From Gracilariopsis chorda (Eukaryota > Rhodophyta > Florideophyceae > Gracilariales > Gracilariaceae), in assembly GCA_003194525.1 (NCBI GenBank), contig NBIV01000251.1:1-64000 (forward strand): a stretch of DNA of 64,000 nt, given 5' to 3'. A program made the position numbers and the translations under genes. The notes under the pieces were generated by a model that made no database searches, had not been told where the DNA came from, and saw only the letters and a list, made by a program, of their open reading frames with translations. Each line of letters starts with the position of its first letter. The stretch's first letter is position 1. This document shows, in pieces, positions 1 through 10,562 of the stretch.

Positions 1-1663
1 CTGGGGGGCTTAGCTTGCCGTATGGCGTCAGTCGTCCTCGAGGCAACCTGTAGGCAGCCAGGGCGGACCACAATGGCCAAGATAATCCACAGAGGACTGG
101 AAAAAGAAGCACTTGGGGAGCTTCAAAGTTATTCCGGCCTCACGGAGAATCCTCAGGACTGTTCTAACATGGGAGAAATGTTCACCAATGGTCTTCGAAA
201 AGATGATAACGTCATCCAAGTAGACCAGCGCGAACTTCCATTTGACCCTAGATAGGATAATGTCCATTGCCCTCTGGAACGTCGCGGGTGCGTTCATTAA
301 TCCAAAGGGCATCCGAATGAATCGGAAAAGTCCCTCGTGGGTCGTAAACGTGGTCAGCGGCTTCGCGTCATCGTCTAGTGGTATTCGCCAATATCCCCAA
401 TTGGCGTCCAAGGTGGTAAAGACAGCTGCCTCTCCTAAGGAATCGAGACAGTCGTCCATCCGGGGGATAGGGTACGAATCCCGTTTGGTCATAGCGTTGA
501 GCTTCCTATAGTCAACGCAAAACCTGACGGAGCCATCCTTCTTGGCCACAAGGACAAAAGGGCTTGCCCATTCGGACTGATGAGGAGGAGCTGGCTCGAT
601 GACGTTGGCCCTCCTCATCTTGTCCATCTGTTCGGCCACGATGGTTCTTCCTTTTAGGCCCGTCCTATAGGGGTGCTGGTACACTGGCTTCGCGTCGTCC
701 TTAAGGTCAATTCGGTGCTTTGTCGCCCGAATCTCGCCTAGCTGGCCAGACCACATGGATTTGAATTCCGAAGGAGCTCTTATAACCTGAGGCCTATAGG
801 ATTCGAATTCGTCGCCCATGTTGACGTCCCCCTCCCAGGACTCGACGTCCTCGTCGTCGTCCGGTTGGGAGTTGTCCATATTGGTTTCCATAATGGCCAC
901 AGGAGCTGGCAGGGCGATGCCAACTACTGTTCCTTTAGGTAATCGAACCGGGTGGTCAGTGAAGTTACTGATACTGACCACAAAGGGCTGCCGCGGACGG
1001 ATGTCCATAACTCCATTGGCCATAAGGGTGAGTTGACGCCGGATCGTCTTGGGATGATTCTGCAGCGTCAAAAGACCAGAGGACTCGCACTGAACCCAAG
1101 CGGTGGTCTGAGTCATCGCAGGGATGACCAGGGCTTTTGTGAGCCTGACCTTATTGGACACAGTGTTTCGTCGCCAGTGGAGGTTTCCGCGGGTTTGCCT
1201 CAGGTCCCGGCTTGGAACCTATCAGGGCCACAGGATGTGCGCGATAGAACGCGACTTTCCGAAGGCCAGGGTAGATGGCCTTCACGTAGCGGTCGATGAA
1301 GGAAGTCCCAAGGATACATTCCGCTCCCAAGTTTGGACATACGAGGAACCACGTGCGGACTCGCAAACTGCCCAGTTGGACAAATAAAGAAATGATTCCT
1401 TTAATGGCCATTGGTCTGCGCGAAGCATCAGTGATCCTAGGGGTCTTCCTCACCTGAACCTTGTCTTCCCAACCACTCGGTAGGACCTTAGGATGTACCA
1501 AATTGGGCCCAGCGCCCGTGTCCAGCACACTCGTAGCCACTCTAGAGTGTGAGGGGCGGAGTCCTATGGTCATTCGAACTTTATAGTTCTCCTTCCTCAG
1601 GACACAAATAGGGTCCTGGTCATCCAGCGACGGCTCCAAAGGGTCGTCGATCCATTCGTCCAT
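1..1663 (-). CDS. Pol of the LTR element: protease then reverse transcriptase (partial)
   Basis: Read on the minus strand, the right part (about 1200-1663) encodes an aspartic protease with a DTGAGPN motif and a downstream ILGTSFID segment. The left part (to the window edge) encodes reverse transcriptase with VDYRKLNAMTKRDSYPIP, the TTLDANWGYW block, and the YLDDVIIF catalytic block. This motif order is typical of Ty3/gypsy pol. The rest of pol lies outside the window. Confidence 0.88.
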
Positions 1664-1764
1664 TGGTTGGTGAGACTCCGAAGGACTTCTGGAGTCAGAT
1701 GACTCCTGTCCATCGGGGTTGAGGCAGGGATTCTCAGAGGGGCGGCTTGCCTCAGGTCGCTCCT

Positions 1765-3939
1765 CTACGCGTTTTCCTGTTCGGTCTTTCCGTGACGGTC
1801 CACTGGAGCTTCCACGGGGGTCACCTGAGGGACAGTATCCGTATCGGAAATATCGACAGCGTTGACCTGAGAGGCTGGAGCCTCCCGCGGCGTGGCGTAT
1901 CGACTAGACCCTGAGGACTGATTCCGCTGGTACTGACGAGGGTAATTTCCCTCCGCCCTCCTGGCCTGGAAGTTCTCATCCCTTAGGGCCAACAGGTTCT
2001 TGCGAACGTCCTCCGGCATGAACTTCATGCAATCACACGGCCTGGCCGTGGAAAGGCAGAGGTAGCAAGGGGGCCCGCGGGTGAATACGTCCTTCCTAGG
2101 TTGGACGAAAGTATACCGCGGCGTCGTTTGTCCAGATGGAGTAGTAGTAGTTCCAGTGGCCGATATGGATGGAGCACCAGACGGAGCGGAAGAAAAAGAG
2201 ACCGCAAGGATATCTCCTTCTTCCGAACGGATGTTACCAGTGGACTCGCTTTCAGAAGAGTTGACCATATGGACTTTGGAACTCTTCCTTAAGGGTGATG
2301 CTCGGCCTCTGGTATCCAAGTCAGCCGCTCGGCGGGATGTCCTATAGGTCTTGCCGTATCCTTCGGCATATGTGACCAGCTGTCGGAACGAGAGGCGTTG
2401 GTTGTCCGAGTGGTGATTACGCACGTGAGTCCTAATGGCCGGCAGCAATCCAGCGATGAAGTGCTGCTTGAGTCGCCCTTCGGAAAACACATTCCCACAG
2501 CGGTACGCCTTCTTCCACAGTTGGTCAGCAAAGTCCGTTTCGGTTACGTTAGTGCTTTGCCTAAAGGAAATCACGTCCTGATGGGCATCCATGATTACGT
2601 CATCAGTGGCGTACGTCTCCAAAAGGTAATGGACGACCTCTGGGTAGGACCTAAGGAGCTCCCTATCGGTCGCATCCATTGGGTCACTGGAACCGGAGAT
2701 CTTCGAAACCACATGGTCACGCGCTTGTCCACTGAGGAAAAACTGAGACAGATACAGAGCGGCTCCCTCGTGGACGCCGTTCTGGTCGCAGGCCGTACGG
2801 AATTGAGACAGAAACCTAAGGACAGCAATCGGGTCAGCGCCCGAGAATTTGTCCGTGACGGTAAGCTGCATCCGTTTGGCCCACTTGGTGACTCGTCGAG
2901 CCACCGAACCGGAATACCTTGAGGACCTGTTGTCCAGTCGGTAAGTCCGATAGTCCAACACTTTCTTAAAAAGTTCGTTGGTGGTTGCCAGCGGCCTGAG
3001 GCGTCGAACAGCCGCCTCATCCGCGTCCGTATCGGTCGAAACTGACGAGTCCGAACTGGACCCGTCATCGCTCTCGTCCGAATGGTCTCTCCTCTTCCTC
3101 GACTTCTTGTTCCTTCTAGGTCTTCTATTCTTCCTTCGGTCAGCACTTCGCTCGTCCAATGGAGCGATCTCGACATCGCCAAATCCGATGGGTCTGCGGG
3201 CCTGCTGGGAGCCCTGGTACCTCATGGGTCGTGCAGTCATTAGGCCTTCTTGCCGGGGAGGCTCTCTTCCACTCCCTGGGTGCACTTCCATTTGGTCGTC
3301 CTGTTGGTTTACCCGGCGAGGGGCTGGTAAAGCAGCCACTCCCGGGGGTTCGGAGTGTGGTTGCCACACGGAGGCCGATGGAATACTTTGAATATTGGCC
3401 GCAAGGGCCGGGGTGCCTACCTGGCGTGTGACCTCCGTCCGTATGGTCGAGGCCATGGCTTCCACGAAGGTCGTGGATTCCAGGACCTGAGGAACGAGGC
3501 GAGTAATCCGTTGGTCAATCATTCCGTCAAGGACCTCTGGAACACGCGTATCCAAAAGGGACTGGACGTGCTCCTCACAGAGCCGTTTCAGCTGCGGCCA
3601 AAGGACATCTGCGAGACCCCTGGAGAGGTCTTCCCTCACATCTGGAGAAGCTTCCTGTAGGTCTTGCGTCGGCGTGGCCGGCTGGGAATTGATCCTGTTA
3701 AGGCGTGAGCGGAGACGAGCGGCCAAATTGGACTCTCTCGCAATCCGTTCAGGATTATCCACGGGGGTCAATGGACGCCCTAAAGGTTGACTGCGCGTAC
3801 TCCGTCGGTCACTGCTCGCATCGGCCGCGAGGCCAATGGTTTCAGGAACCGTCGACAGTCCACTGGGGCCAGCCTGTGGCGTCCTCTGGTCATCTGGTCG
3901 GTTGTTATTTTCGGTATCCATGGGGCGGTTGCTTGTCAT
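1765..3939 (-). CDS. Gag-like structural polyprotein of the LTR element
   Basis: A 724-residue open frame just inside the LTR, in the position of gag. The first third is rich in Pro, Arg and Gln; a basic Arg/Lys stretch and an Asp/Ser-rich segment follow around residues 265-310. A retrotransposon-gag-like helical region follows (about 350-540, with the FLSQFRTACDQNG and YLLETYATDDV segments). A cysteine cluster (CYLCLSTARPCDC) near residue 645 may be the nucleic-acid-binding part. It is a fossil or resident element protein, not a host gene. Confidence 0.75.
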   Translation of the reverse strand: MTSNRPMDTENNNRPDDQRTPQAGPSGLSTVPETIGLAADASSDRRSTRSQPLGRPLTPVDNPERIARESNLAARLRSRLNRINSQPATPTQDLQEASPDVREDLSRGLADVLWPQLKRLCEEHVQSLLDTRVPEVLDGMIDQRITRLVPQVLESTTFVEAMASTIRTEVTRQVGTPALAANIQSIPSASVWQPHSEPPGVAALPAPRRVNQQDDQMEVHPGSGREPPRQEGLMTARPMRYQGSQQARRPIGFGDVEIAPLDERSADRRKNRRPRRNKKSRKRRDHSDESDDGSSSDSSVSTDTDADEAAVRRLRPLATTNELFKKVLDYRTYRLDNRSSRYSGSVARRVTKWAKRMQLTVTDKFSGADPIAVLRFLSQFRTACDQNGVHEGAALYLSQFFLSGQARDHVVSKISGSSDPMDATDRELLRSYPEVVHYLLETYATDDVIMDAHQDVISFRQSTNVTETDFADQLWKKAYRCGNVFSEGRLKQHFIAGLLPAIRTHVRNHHSDNQRLSFRQLVTYAEGYGKTYRTSRRAADLDTRGRASPLRKSSKVHMVNSSESESTGNIRSEEGDILAVSFSSAPSGAPSISATGTTTTPSGQTTPRYTFVQPRKDVFTRGPPCYLCLSTARPCDCMKFMPEDVRKNLLALRDENFQARRAEGNYPRQYQRNQSSGSSRYATPREAPASQVNAVDISDTDTVPQVTPVEAPVDRHGKTEQENA

Positions 3940-4029
3940 TACCAGTCCGTCGGTCCAAAGTCCAAAGGTAGAATCCCGTAAATTCTTCTTTCCTAAAGGT
4001 CTGTATCGAAACGTCCAAAGGGGATTCTA

Positions 4030-4042
4030 GGTCGGGAGACCA
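4030..4042 (-). other. Putative tRNA primer-binding site
   Basis: On the minus strand the sequence TGGTCTCCCGACC follows the LTR by 2 nt. It starts with TGG, complementary to a tRNA CCA end. I do not recognise which tRNA it would pair with; it is not the common initiator methionine site. Confidence 0.5.
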
Positions 4043-4044
4043 AA

Positions 4045-4522
4045 TGTAGGATAGTGAGCCAAGTGGGCAAGCTCCTAATGGTCTCGTGGTAGCGTGGCAG
4101 AGCTGGGGGGTCCTAAGGTCAATGAAGCGGCGGCGACACCTCTGGTAATGTTGGCGCAATGGGGTGGCGCTGACTACGCAGTCCTACAGGTCGGAATTGC
4201 GGTAGCGATACCTTGAAGGCCAAAGGGAATTGTGAGTACCGAGTACGGGGGTGCTCAAGACTCACAAGGGTGTCTGAGTTTACTGTCCCTAGGGGAGGCG
4301 CAGCTCGAGGTGCCTAAGTATCGGCACCGAGGCGCCTCGACCCTGTGGCACTGTAAAGTGCCCTACTCTACAGTAGCTATATCTAGTCCTATGGTTACTA
4401 ATTCAATAAAATTAAATAAATTATATAAAATACAGATAGCCATCCTTGGGCCAGATACACAACGTGTATCGTCCACATGGGTCTCCAGAGTTGCGGAATC
4501 CACTGGACTTCACTATCTCACA
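4045..4522 (-). repeat. Putative 5' LTR of the Ty3/gypsy element
   Basis: On the plus strand the stretch opens with TGTAGGATAG and closes with CTATCTCACA, so the ends form a short imperfect inverted repeat (8 of 10) bounded by TG and CA, as LTRs are. It abuts the putative primer-binding site with a 2-bp gap. The length of 478 bp is usual for the family. The second LTR lies outside the window, so the outer boundary at 4522 is inferred from the terminal inverted repeat alone. Confidence 0.55.
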
Positions 4523-5266
4523 GTGTCCAGTTTATATGTGCGCAGGCTACTCTATGGGTTAGTATTTGCTTGGAACTGTCACTTCCTTGCTATTCTTTTC
4601 TTTCTTTCCATCATGAACGCGCGATTAGACAAGTAAATACTTGATTCTGCGTGAAATCCGTTTCCTATAGTTGAACCATTTATGTTTCATTGCGATATCC
4701 GTTGCAGCAGTCATAATTAGCAGCAGTATAGTGGGCACTAACAGTAATGCAAACTAGGGTAGAGGAGATGGGGCTGCAGTTGGTGGTGATGGACTGATCG
4801 ATGAAGTATATGGGCGGCACGGCAAGGGTGTTTGGCAGCGGCGACAAGGTTAAGGGGGCAATGTGACGGCGCGACGACACCAAGATGGTGCATGGAGCGG
4901 CGCAGCAGCGTGCAGAAAAGTTGTGGTGGTGGCGTGCGGCGTGAAATACAGAAAGTTGGAGAGCTTTGCGGCAGTATGAAAGATGGGCAACAGCGCTAGA
5001 ACAGGAGGGCAATTCGACGCGACGAAGTCCACGGAGTAGCGTTGTTTGTATTGGAAGCAAGTAGAAGGGGGGATGGTCCCGAAATGAGATAGTATCTCAT
5101 ACGGACTCTCTCACCCTCTCCATTTAGAGCAACAAATAAGAAGAAAAGAAAGAGTGGACGAAAGGACATTTTCCAAACTTTGTGGCAGCAATTTCAGGCA
5201 TTTTCGAATTTTCGTTCGCTTGTTGTTTTCAAAAGTATGGAAACTGCAAATTCTTGGAAGCATCTA
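4523..5266. other. Non-coding gap between LTR element and Helitron
   Basis: About 740 bp with no reading frame that resembles a protein family. Short open frames on the minus strand (about 4680-5060) have low-complexity His/Cys-rich translations and no supporting features. I see nothing else in it. Confidence 0.5.
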
Positions 5267-5321
5267 TTAGATATGGGACAAGAAATAGCGGCCTTCGGCC
5301 ACAGGCGGCGCTTCGCGCCGC
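5267..5321 (-). repeat. Helitron 3' terminus with double hairpin
   Basis: On the minus strand a 7-bp stem with a 3-nt loop (GCGGCGC-GAA-GCGCCGC, 5305-5321) is followed by GGCC-GAA-GGCC (5290-5300). After about 20 nt comes CTAA and then T. The arrangement matches a rolling-circle transposon terminator, though the spacing to CTAA is longer than usual. Confidence 0.6.
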
Positions 5322-5385
5322 AGCCAAAAGTTACATAAGATATCTGCACAAATTTTGGTTTACGCATATGCTAAACTATGTCAAA

Positions 5386-7251
5386 CTAATGACGACCCTC
5401 TAAAAAGTCTACAGCTTCTTGTAGAACAGGGTTTTTGATGCTCACTGGCATTGGATAGAAATCCTGCGCATTTCGAGGCGTCTCGTTTTCACTATGCAGC
5501 AATAACACATCATCAGATGTTCTGACACGCAAAAGTCCAACATAGACCTGACCCGGCGGAAAAAGGTTTGTTCGAAAGTCAATTATCATTTTCTTCAGCG
5601 TTTGTCCTTCTGCTTTATGCACAGTTGCTGCAAATGCCAATCTGATGGAGAACTGTCGACGTTTGATTTTCACACCTGCAAACTCGAAAACAAAGTCAAT
5701 GCGGTGCAGTAAAAAGCTTTGCTGAATTTCCCCATGTTCATCAATGACCGAAAGTCGAATCACTCTGCGAGAAATGCTGGTAACGATAAAAATCTTTCCA
5801 TTGAGCAAGTGCGGATGAAGTACAATTCGAATCACCATAACAGGAACACCCAATTTCAGTTTCAAATGGTGGTGCGGGACTCCAGTTGGAGCGTAATTAT
5901 ACGTCAGTTCAGGTCCAATGATACTATTTGTGTGAAAGTTTTCACCGGTTGGCCCTCGGTTGGGAACGATCGTGGTTGCAGACTTCAAGTCAAACATCCT
6001 TCCTGGAAAGTACTCCAATGCGTTTTGGTTATGTTCCTCCACTAATTGGTTTGTTGGCGCAGCAATCAATCGGTTGAGCTTGACATCTCCTTTCTCCCGT
6101 GTTGTAAACCATTTCCAAAGCAACTTGTATGCTTCGTGTACATGTGACGTAGACATAAGCGGAAGCCTTGCTGATGCTGGAAACGTCCCACGACCAAGAC
6201 TGAGCAAACCTTTTGCAAGAACTGGATCATCTTGTTGACGAACCTGTTCTGTAAGGCGAAGAACCTTGACTCTTCTGTCCCAAAGCTCGCAAGAGTACCA
6301 TGGAAGCTCCCGTAGGAGACTCACTGGGATAAAACGAATTGTTCCATCCCTTTCGGACACTGTTCTTGTTCTTGGAACGACTGGAAGCAGTTGCATATAA
6401 TCGCCTGCCATAACTACGACCATGCCTCCAAAGTATTTCGTAGATTATCTTAAGTCCTTCAGTACAGTGTTCACAATCTCGAAGAGCATTTTTGGGCACA
6501 TTGAAGCTTCATCAATTACCAGCAAAATAGTCTTCCGTACTAGTTCTGCTCTCTGTGATCGTGGTCCGTACTTGGAAAGTCTCCGATGCTCTCTACTCTG
6601 CGAATCTTTGTTGTCATCAACTCCCAATCCAAGAAAACTATGCAAAATTCTTCCGCCTTCATATAGGGCAGCAGCAATACCTGTTGTGGCTGTCATCTGC
6701 ACCAATTAGCCTTCGTGCTCAACAATATCTCTCAGCAAAGATAGGAGATAGATCTTCCCTGTCCCCGCTCGTCCTTGTAAGAAGAAAACGCTTCCGTGTG
6801 TGTTGCGTCTTCCAGACTCTCCCATTCTATCTCGGTATTGTATTTCTTTCATTATTTTGTCAAAAACTTGCTTCTGGCCTTCTTTGAGATCCTCATATCG
6901 CTCTTTTAACCTTCGCCTGGACCTCGAAGAAGAGTTGCGACGTACTTCAGCTTGTTGCTCTGCTAATTGCAGTTCGCGCTCTCTGAGATGAAGTTGTGAT
7001 ACAGTATGATGAAAGAACGGATCTTTTCTGATAAGCCGACCGCCATGTCTGTCCAAAATCTCAATGGTTCTTCGAAGTAGTTCTTCTCTTCTTTGTGCTC
7101 TGTTTCCCTCGGTTATATCTGCAGTTAGAGCTCGTTCGTGCTTTTCATTCACAGTTTTAGGATTTATCCCTTGTTGAAAGGAAGTGACGACCAAGTAACG
7201 CAGCTCAGCAGGAGTAGCATGGTATCCTACTGCCTCATCAAAAGCCGTTTC
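5386..7251 (-). pseudogene. Helitron RepHel, PIF1-family helicase part, broken by in-frame TAA codons
   Basis: Continues the Rep frame without any shift. It is interrupted by TAA at 7252-7254, 6706-6708 and 6445-6447, and ends at a TAG (5386-5388). PIF1 motifs are visible: Walker A-like GRAGTGKIYLL, TATTGIAA, Walker B LLVIDEAS, GDYMQLLPV, and the C-terminal HKAEGQTL and VYVGLLRVR blocks. Two core residues are changed: the Walker A Thr after GK is Ile (ATC, from ACC by C to T), and the usual Ser in the ALSR motif is Leu (TTG, compatible with TCG). The helicase is therefore unlikely to work. The last TAA sits at a position that is usually Gln in Helitron helicases, as I remember the family. Confidence 0.88.
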
Positions 7252-10197
7252 TTACTCGTCACCATGGATATATAGTCCACGGGCTACTGCCGCTTCTCTA
7301 TAAGTTGAGTAGAATTCGCTCCCAACACGTTTCGGATCATCAAAGGAGCTGAATGCAGAGTTCATGAGCAATATTCGAAGAGCGAATAGTTCGGGATTTG
7401 CGGGAGAAGCAAATCTAATTCGAGTCACAGTTCGATCATTTTCGGATCGCGGCACTACGTACATTCGTGGACTTCCTCCATCGCGAGTGGAGTCATATTC
7501 TGGTACAGAGCAGGGTAGCTTATCGTATACACGTACAGTCTTGTAGTATGTCATGTAGTCCAATTCCATGTACCGGGAGGGTCTTCTGAAATATCTTTCC
7601 AGCAGGGAAGACTTCAGACGTCTAGGCAGTCTTACGTTTCGAATCAAAACCTGTCGCTCTCCACGGAGATGTATGTCAAGTTCCTGTACAGTTGGATTGA
7701 TGCGAACATGCCTGAACTCAAAGAGGTTCCATGCAGCTTCAACGGCGCCCACCACTCTCGCTCTCATGTACGCCCTGATCTCATTTTGAAGCATGTCCCT
7801 CTGTGCACTTGATTGGGTTTCCGCTCGATTTGATACAACCAAATCCTGTTCTTTGGCACTCTTGAAAGCATAATTCATCAAGTATGCTACGGCGCTGCCA
7901 CTTTGGGTTCTTTCAACATTGATGTGAGCCTTGTACTTCATTGCGAGATCTGGATTGTACGGAACAACTTTCAAATCTTCTGTCCTTCTTCTTCGGTAGG
8001 TCACTCGATTTGTGTACTCATTTATCGTTGTTTCAGCCACAATTTCTTGTCGATCATACCCAAATCTGCACCTCCCGTCAGAGGTACGACCATGGCAATA
8101 TGGAGAGTGTCTGTGCATATTGAATTTCTTCACCAACTTTCGGAGTTCCTGGTCCTCAGTCGAGTCACCCCGAGGCAGTTCGGCTTTGATCAAAGTGTCA
8201 ATGATCTCAGGATCTTCAATTACGCCCCCCTCCAACCAAAGAAGAATGTGATGATGTGGAGTATTTCTCTCCTGGAACTCAAGTTTGGCGGCAATCCCAA
8301 TGCATTTCAAGCCAAAGAGCTCTTCTGAATTATTCTGTAGATCCTTCATGATTGAATTTGCATACTGATTGTACACTCTTGCAATAAGATCTGGCCTATC
8401 AAAAGGACGGCATCTGTCTCCCTGTGGAGAAAATGCTCCGGTGTTTTCGTTGTCCATACTAAGCCTCTTCATCTCTTCCCGCCATACGTTCATTGTGACT
8501 GTGACGAAAAGCGTCGGGGAGCCCAGTCTAGCTACCATTGCTTGCACATCCAGTCGTTTTTGTCTCCAGTACGCCGGAGAGTTTTTGTGATTACCGGGAA
8601 GGAAGAGTTTACCGGGAGGGCCAAGTTCATCTGTTCCGGTATGGGTTCCAGCCTGCAGCTCCCGTTCTTCAACCATTCTCATCTGTTCTGTTTCCAAGTA
8701 ACGAAGTCGCAAGTCTTCAATGTTTGTGCTAGTACGAAGCATCCATTGCTGAAGAAGAGTACCAGAGTTCAGCAGCACATTATCGGTGTAGAGTCTTCGT
8801 TTAGAGTGTTCTGCCCATGTTAGGCTCCTTTCGTCTCGGTTGTTCGCATCCCTCGATGAAATATATGTTGCTGTATCATAAGGGGCATGAATCTCACCGT
8901 AAGGGTAGAGAAGTGGAAAAGCTCCCTTCTCAGCTTCCATTGAATCAGGATTCAAACGCTTGTACTTGACAACTCGACGTCGAAGATTTCCGGTTGACAT
9001 GTGATGGGATTCTCTTCCGCCTACGAGCTGGGCAACTGGGGCTTCCGACCTGAACAGTCCACTTGGCTCTAAGACGAAAGCTCTCATTGCAAGAGGTCGG
9101 CCTTGGCTGTCTTCTGGTAACGGTCCTGCACCAGAGCTCACCTCGATTCGGGCTTCATGGGCACCTTGATAATTCCGTACAACTATTCCTTCCTGAATAG
9201 CGTCTGCAGAGATGTCCAGAGTAGACTCGTCCGCGTTTGATCTCCTGCGAACACTTTCGTCTGGTCTGAACAAATTTCTATATCTTTGTCGGACAATATC
9301 TGGTCTTGGTTGCATGAGATCGTACAACTTTGGGACCAAGTATCGAATATTCGGGTTAGACACCATTCTTTTCGTGAAAGAAGAAGAATAATCCCGTGAA
9401 TTAAGACTGAGAGGACCTTCCGACCACAAATATGTGTAGCGCACGTCCTGGCCTGGAACAGAAAGAGACACATTGCCTTGAAGTCGAAAAAATGACGGAC
9501 CTCCACCCCGAACGTACTTTATATCCATGAATGTGACAACGGTGGCATATAACACATTTAGGTGTTTTGATAGCGTTTGAAAAGAACGCAAGCGATATAT
9601 GTCTTCGAGTTGCGAATTGATATGCACTCGTCTGAAAGAAACTCCAAGCGATCTGGAACTTTTATATCCACAGCATGTTCCTTCGGTCTCTGCACCAAGC
9701 AGAACTGCGCCACAATATTTGCACATACGAATACGAAGCACCCACCCCGAATCTTTGAGAGGACACCGAGGTGCTCGATGGCCATTTGCACGGCGCGTCC
9801 CACAACACGCTGGAAGTGTGCCAGTGACTGGATGGTACTCCGGATATGAAGAGCTTGGACGTGCGAGGCCTTGACGAATATTTTCTGCCCTTGCATCCCA
9901 GACATATTCTGCTCCATAGCGAATGCCTTGGCAAGGTCTCCCACCGAACCGCTTAATCGTCCTATCTCGTTCCTGTTGGATACCGGAAGAATGAGAGGAG
10001 TTCAAGTATATCTCTTCAGGGTTATGAGGTTCCGTAACATTTTGAGGAAGCTCGGTTCTAGTTCCTAAGTCCACCTGCGCAAGCTCATCGGATACGTCTC
10101 GTTGATGCACGGGCTGTATATTCTCTCTTGGCCGACGGCCTGCTCCTGACCGGCAAACACCACGTCGTGATGGGGGTCGACGCGAAGAAGAACTCAT
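7252..10197 (-). CDS. Helitron RepHel protein, N-terminal Rep (HUH endonuclease) part
   Basis: 981 codons from an ATG at 10197. The central and C-terminal part matches the Helitron-like N domain. It carries the HUH motif PHHHILLWLE at about residues 647-656, with the two metal-binding histidines. About 130 residues on, AYLMNYAFK provides the Rep tyrosines (Y-x4-Y). A Cys-containing segment (residues 150-175, CKYCGAVLLGAETEGTCC) may bind zinc. Rep nicks and joins single-stranded DNA during rolling-circle transposition. The frame is closed by a TAA at 7252-7254, but the same frame continues straight into the helicase, so this is the first part of one longer RepHel protein. Confidence 0.9.
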   Translation of the reverse strand: MSSSSRRPPSRRGVCRSGAGRRPRENIQPVHQRDVSDELAQVDLGTRTELPQNVTEPHNPEEIYLNSSHSSGIQQERDRTIKRFGGRPCQGIRYGAEYVWDARAENIRQGLARPSSSYPEYHPVTGTLPACCGTRRANGHRAPRCPLKDSGWVLRIRMCKYCGAVLLGAETEGTCCGYKSSRSLGVSFRRVHINSQLEDIYRLRSFQTLSKHLNVLYATVVTFMDIKYVRGGGPSFFRLQGNVSLSVPGQDVRYTYLWSEGPLSLNSRDYSSSFTKRMVSNPNIRYLVPKLYDLMQPRPDIVRQRYRNLFRPDESVRRRSNADESTLDISADAIQEGIVVRNYQGAHEARIEVSSGAGPLPEDSQGRPLAMRAFVLEPSGLFRSEAPVAQLVGGRESHHMSTGNLRRRVVKYKRLNPDSMEAEKGAFPLLYPYGEIHAPYDTATYISSRDANNRDERSLTWAEHSKRRLYTDNVLLNSGTLLQQWMLRTSTNIEDLRLRYLETEQMRMVEERELQAGTHTGTDELGPPGKLFLPGNHKNSPAYWRQKRLDVQAMVARLGSPTLFVTVTMNVWREEMKRLSMDNENTGAFSPQGDRCRPFDRPDLIARVYNQYANSIMKDLQNNSEELFGLKCIGIAAKLEFQERNTPHHHILLWLEGGVIEDPEIIDTLIKAELPRGDSTEDQELRKLVKKFNMHRHSPYCHGRTSDGRCRFGYDRQEIVAETTINEYTNRVTYRRRRTEDLKVVPYNPDLAMKYKAHINVERTQSGSAVAYLMNYAFKSAKEQDLVVSNRAETQSSAQRDMLQNEIRAYMRARVVGAVEAAWNLFEFRHVRINPTVQELDIHLRGERQVLIRNVRLPRRLKSSLLERYFRRPSRYMELDYMTYYKTVRVYDKLPCSVPEYDSTRDGGSPRMYVVPRSENDRTVTRIRFASPANPELFALRILLMNSAFSSFDDPKRVGSEFYSTYREAAVARGLYIHGDE

Positions 10198-10562
10198 GTC
10201 AGACTGAGAGAACCGGAGAGAGGTTGAGAGATTTGTTAATCACCTTTCAATGGAACATGTACCGTCTCTGTCCCTTAGGTAGAGAACTGGTGTTGCACAA
10301 TAGTTTCCCGCCTGACATATACGTATAAAAGTTGTCTTCATTGTCTCAAGAAGTTCCTGACACCATCAGTACCTGGATAGTTGACATTCGCAGTACTTTA
10401 CCAAGTATATATGCATTGCATTCTTATTTGGTCTTGGTTTCAGACGTCAATACATATGGAGTACGATTTACCTAGGTATGCAATGTATAGTTTGCTCCTA
10501 TTCTTGTCACAGCGTACTACGTTTCTAGAACTATATGGCCTACTTATGCTCTACATAGATTA
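10198..10562. other. Upstream region of the Helitron gene
   Basis: AT-leaning sequence that should contain the Helitron promoter and its 5' TC end. A TATAAAAG stretch near 10325 is on the plus strand, away from the Helitron gene. I cannot place the transposon end. Confidence 0.4.

Larger units (their letters stand above)
1..4522 (-). mobile_element. Ty3/gypsy LTR retrotransposon, 5' part (runs off left edge)
   Basis: A minus-strand LTR element read right to left: putative 5' LTR (4045-4522), primer-binding site, gag (1765-3939), then protease and reverse transcriptase up to the window edge. The family call rests on the reverse transcriptase block with the YLDDV active-site motif and the VDYRKLN motif, and on a protease with a DTGAGPN motif. 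RNase H, integrase and the 3' LTR would lie left of position 1. The coding parts are long, so the copy is probably young in evolutionary terms; it looks nearly whole within the window, with about one break or one family-typical recoding event between its parts. The age cannot be measured because only one LTR is visible. Confidence 0.9.
5267..10300 (-). mobile_element. Helitron (rolling-circle transposon), 5' end not resolved
   Basis: Autonomous-type Helitron on the minus strand with a RepHel coding region at 5386-10197. The 3' end is placed at CTAA (5267-5270 on the plus strand, followed by T at 5266). It is preceded by two GC-rich hairpins (5290-5300 and 5305-5321), as Helitron ends have a hairpin and CTRR before a host T. 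A second, diverged copy of the same end lies at 14938-15003 on the plus strand, which supports this boundary. The 5' TC end could not be fixed; 10300 is only a nominal limit a little beyond the coding start. Confidence 0.75.
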
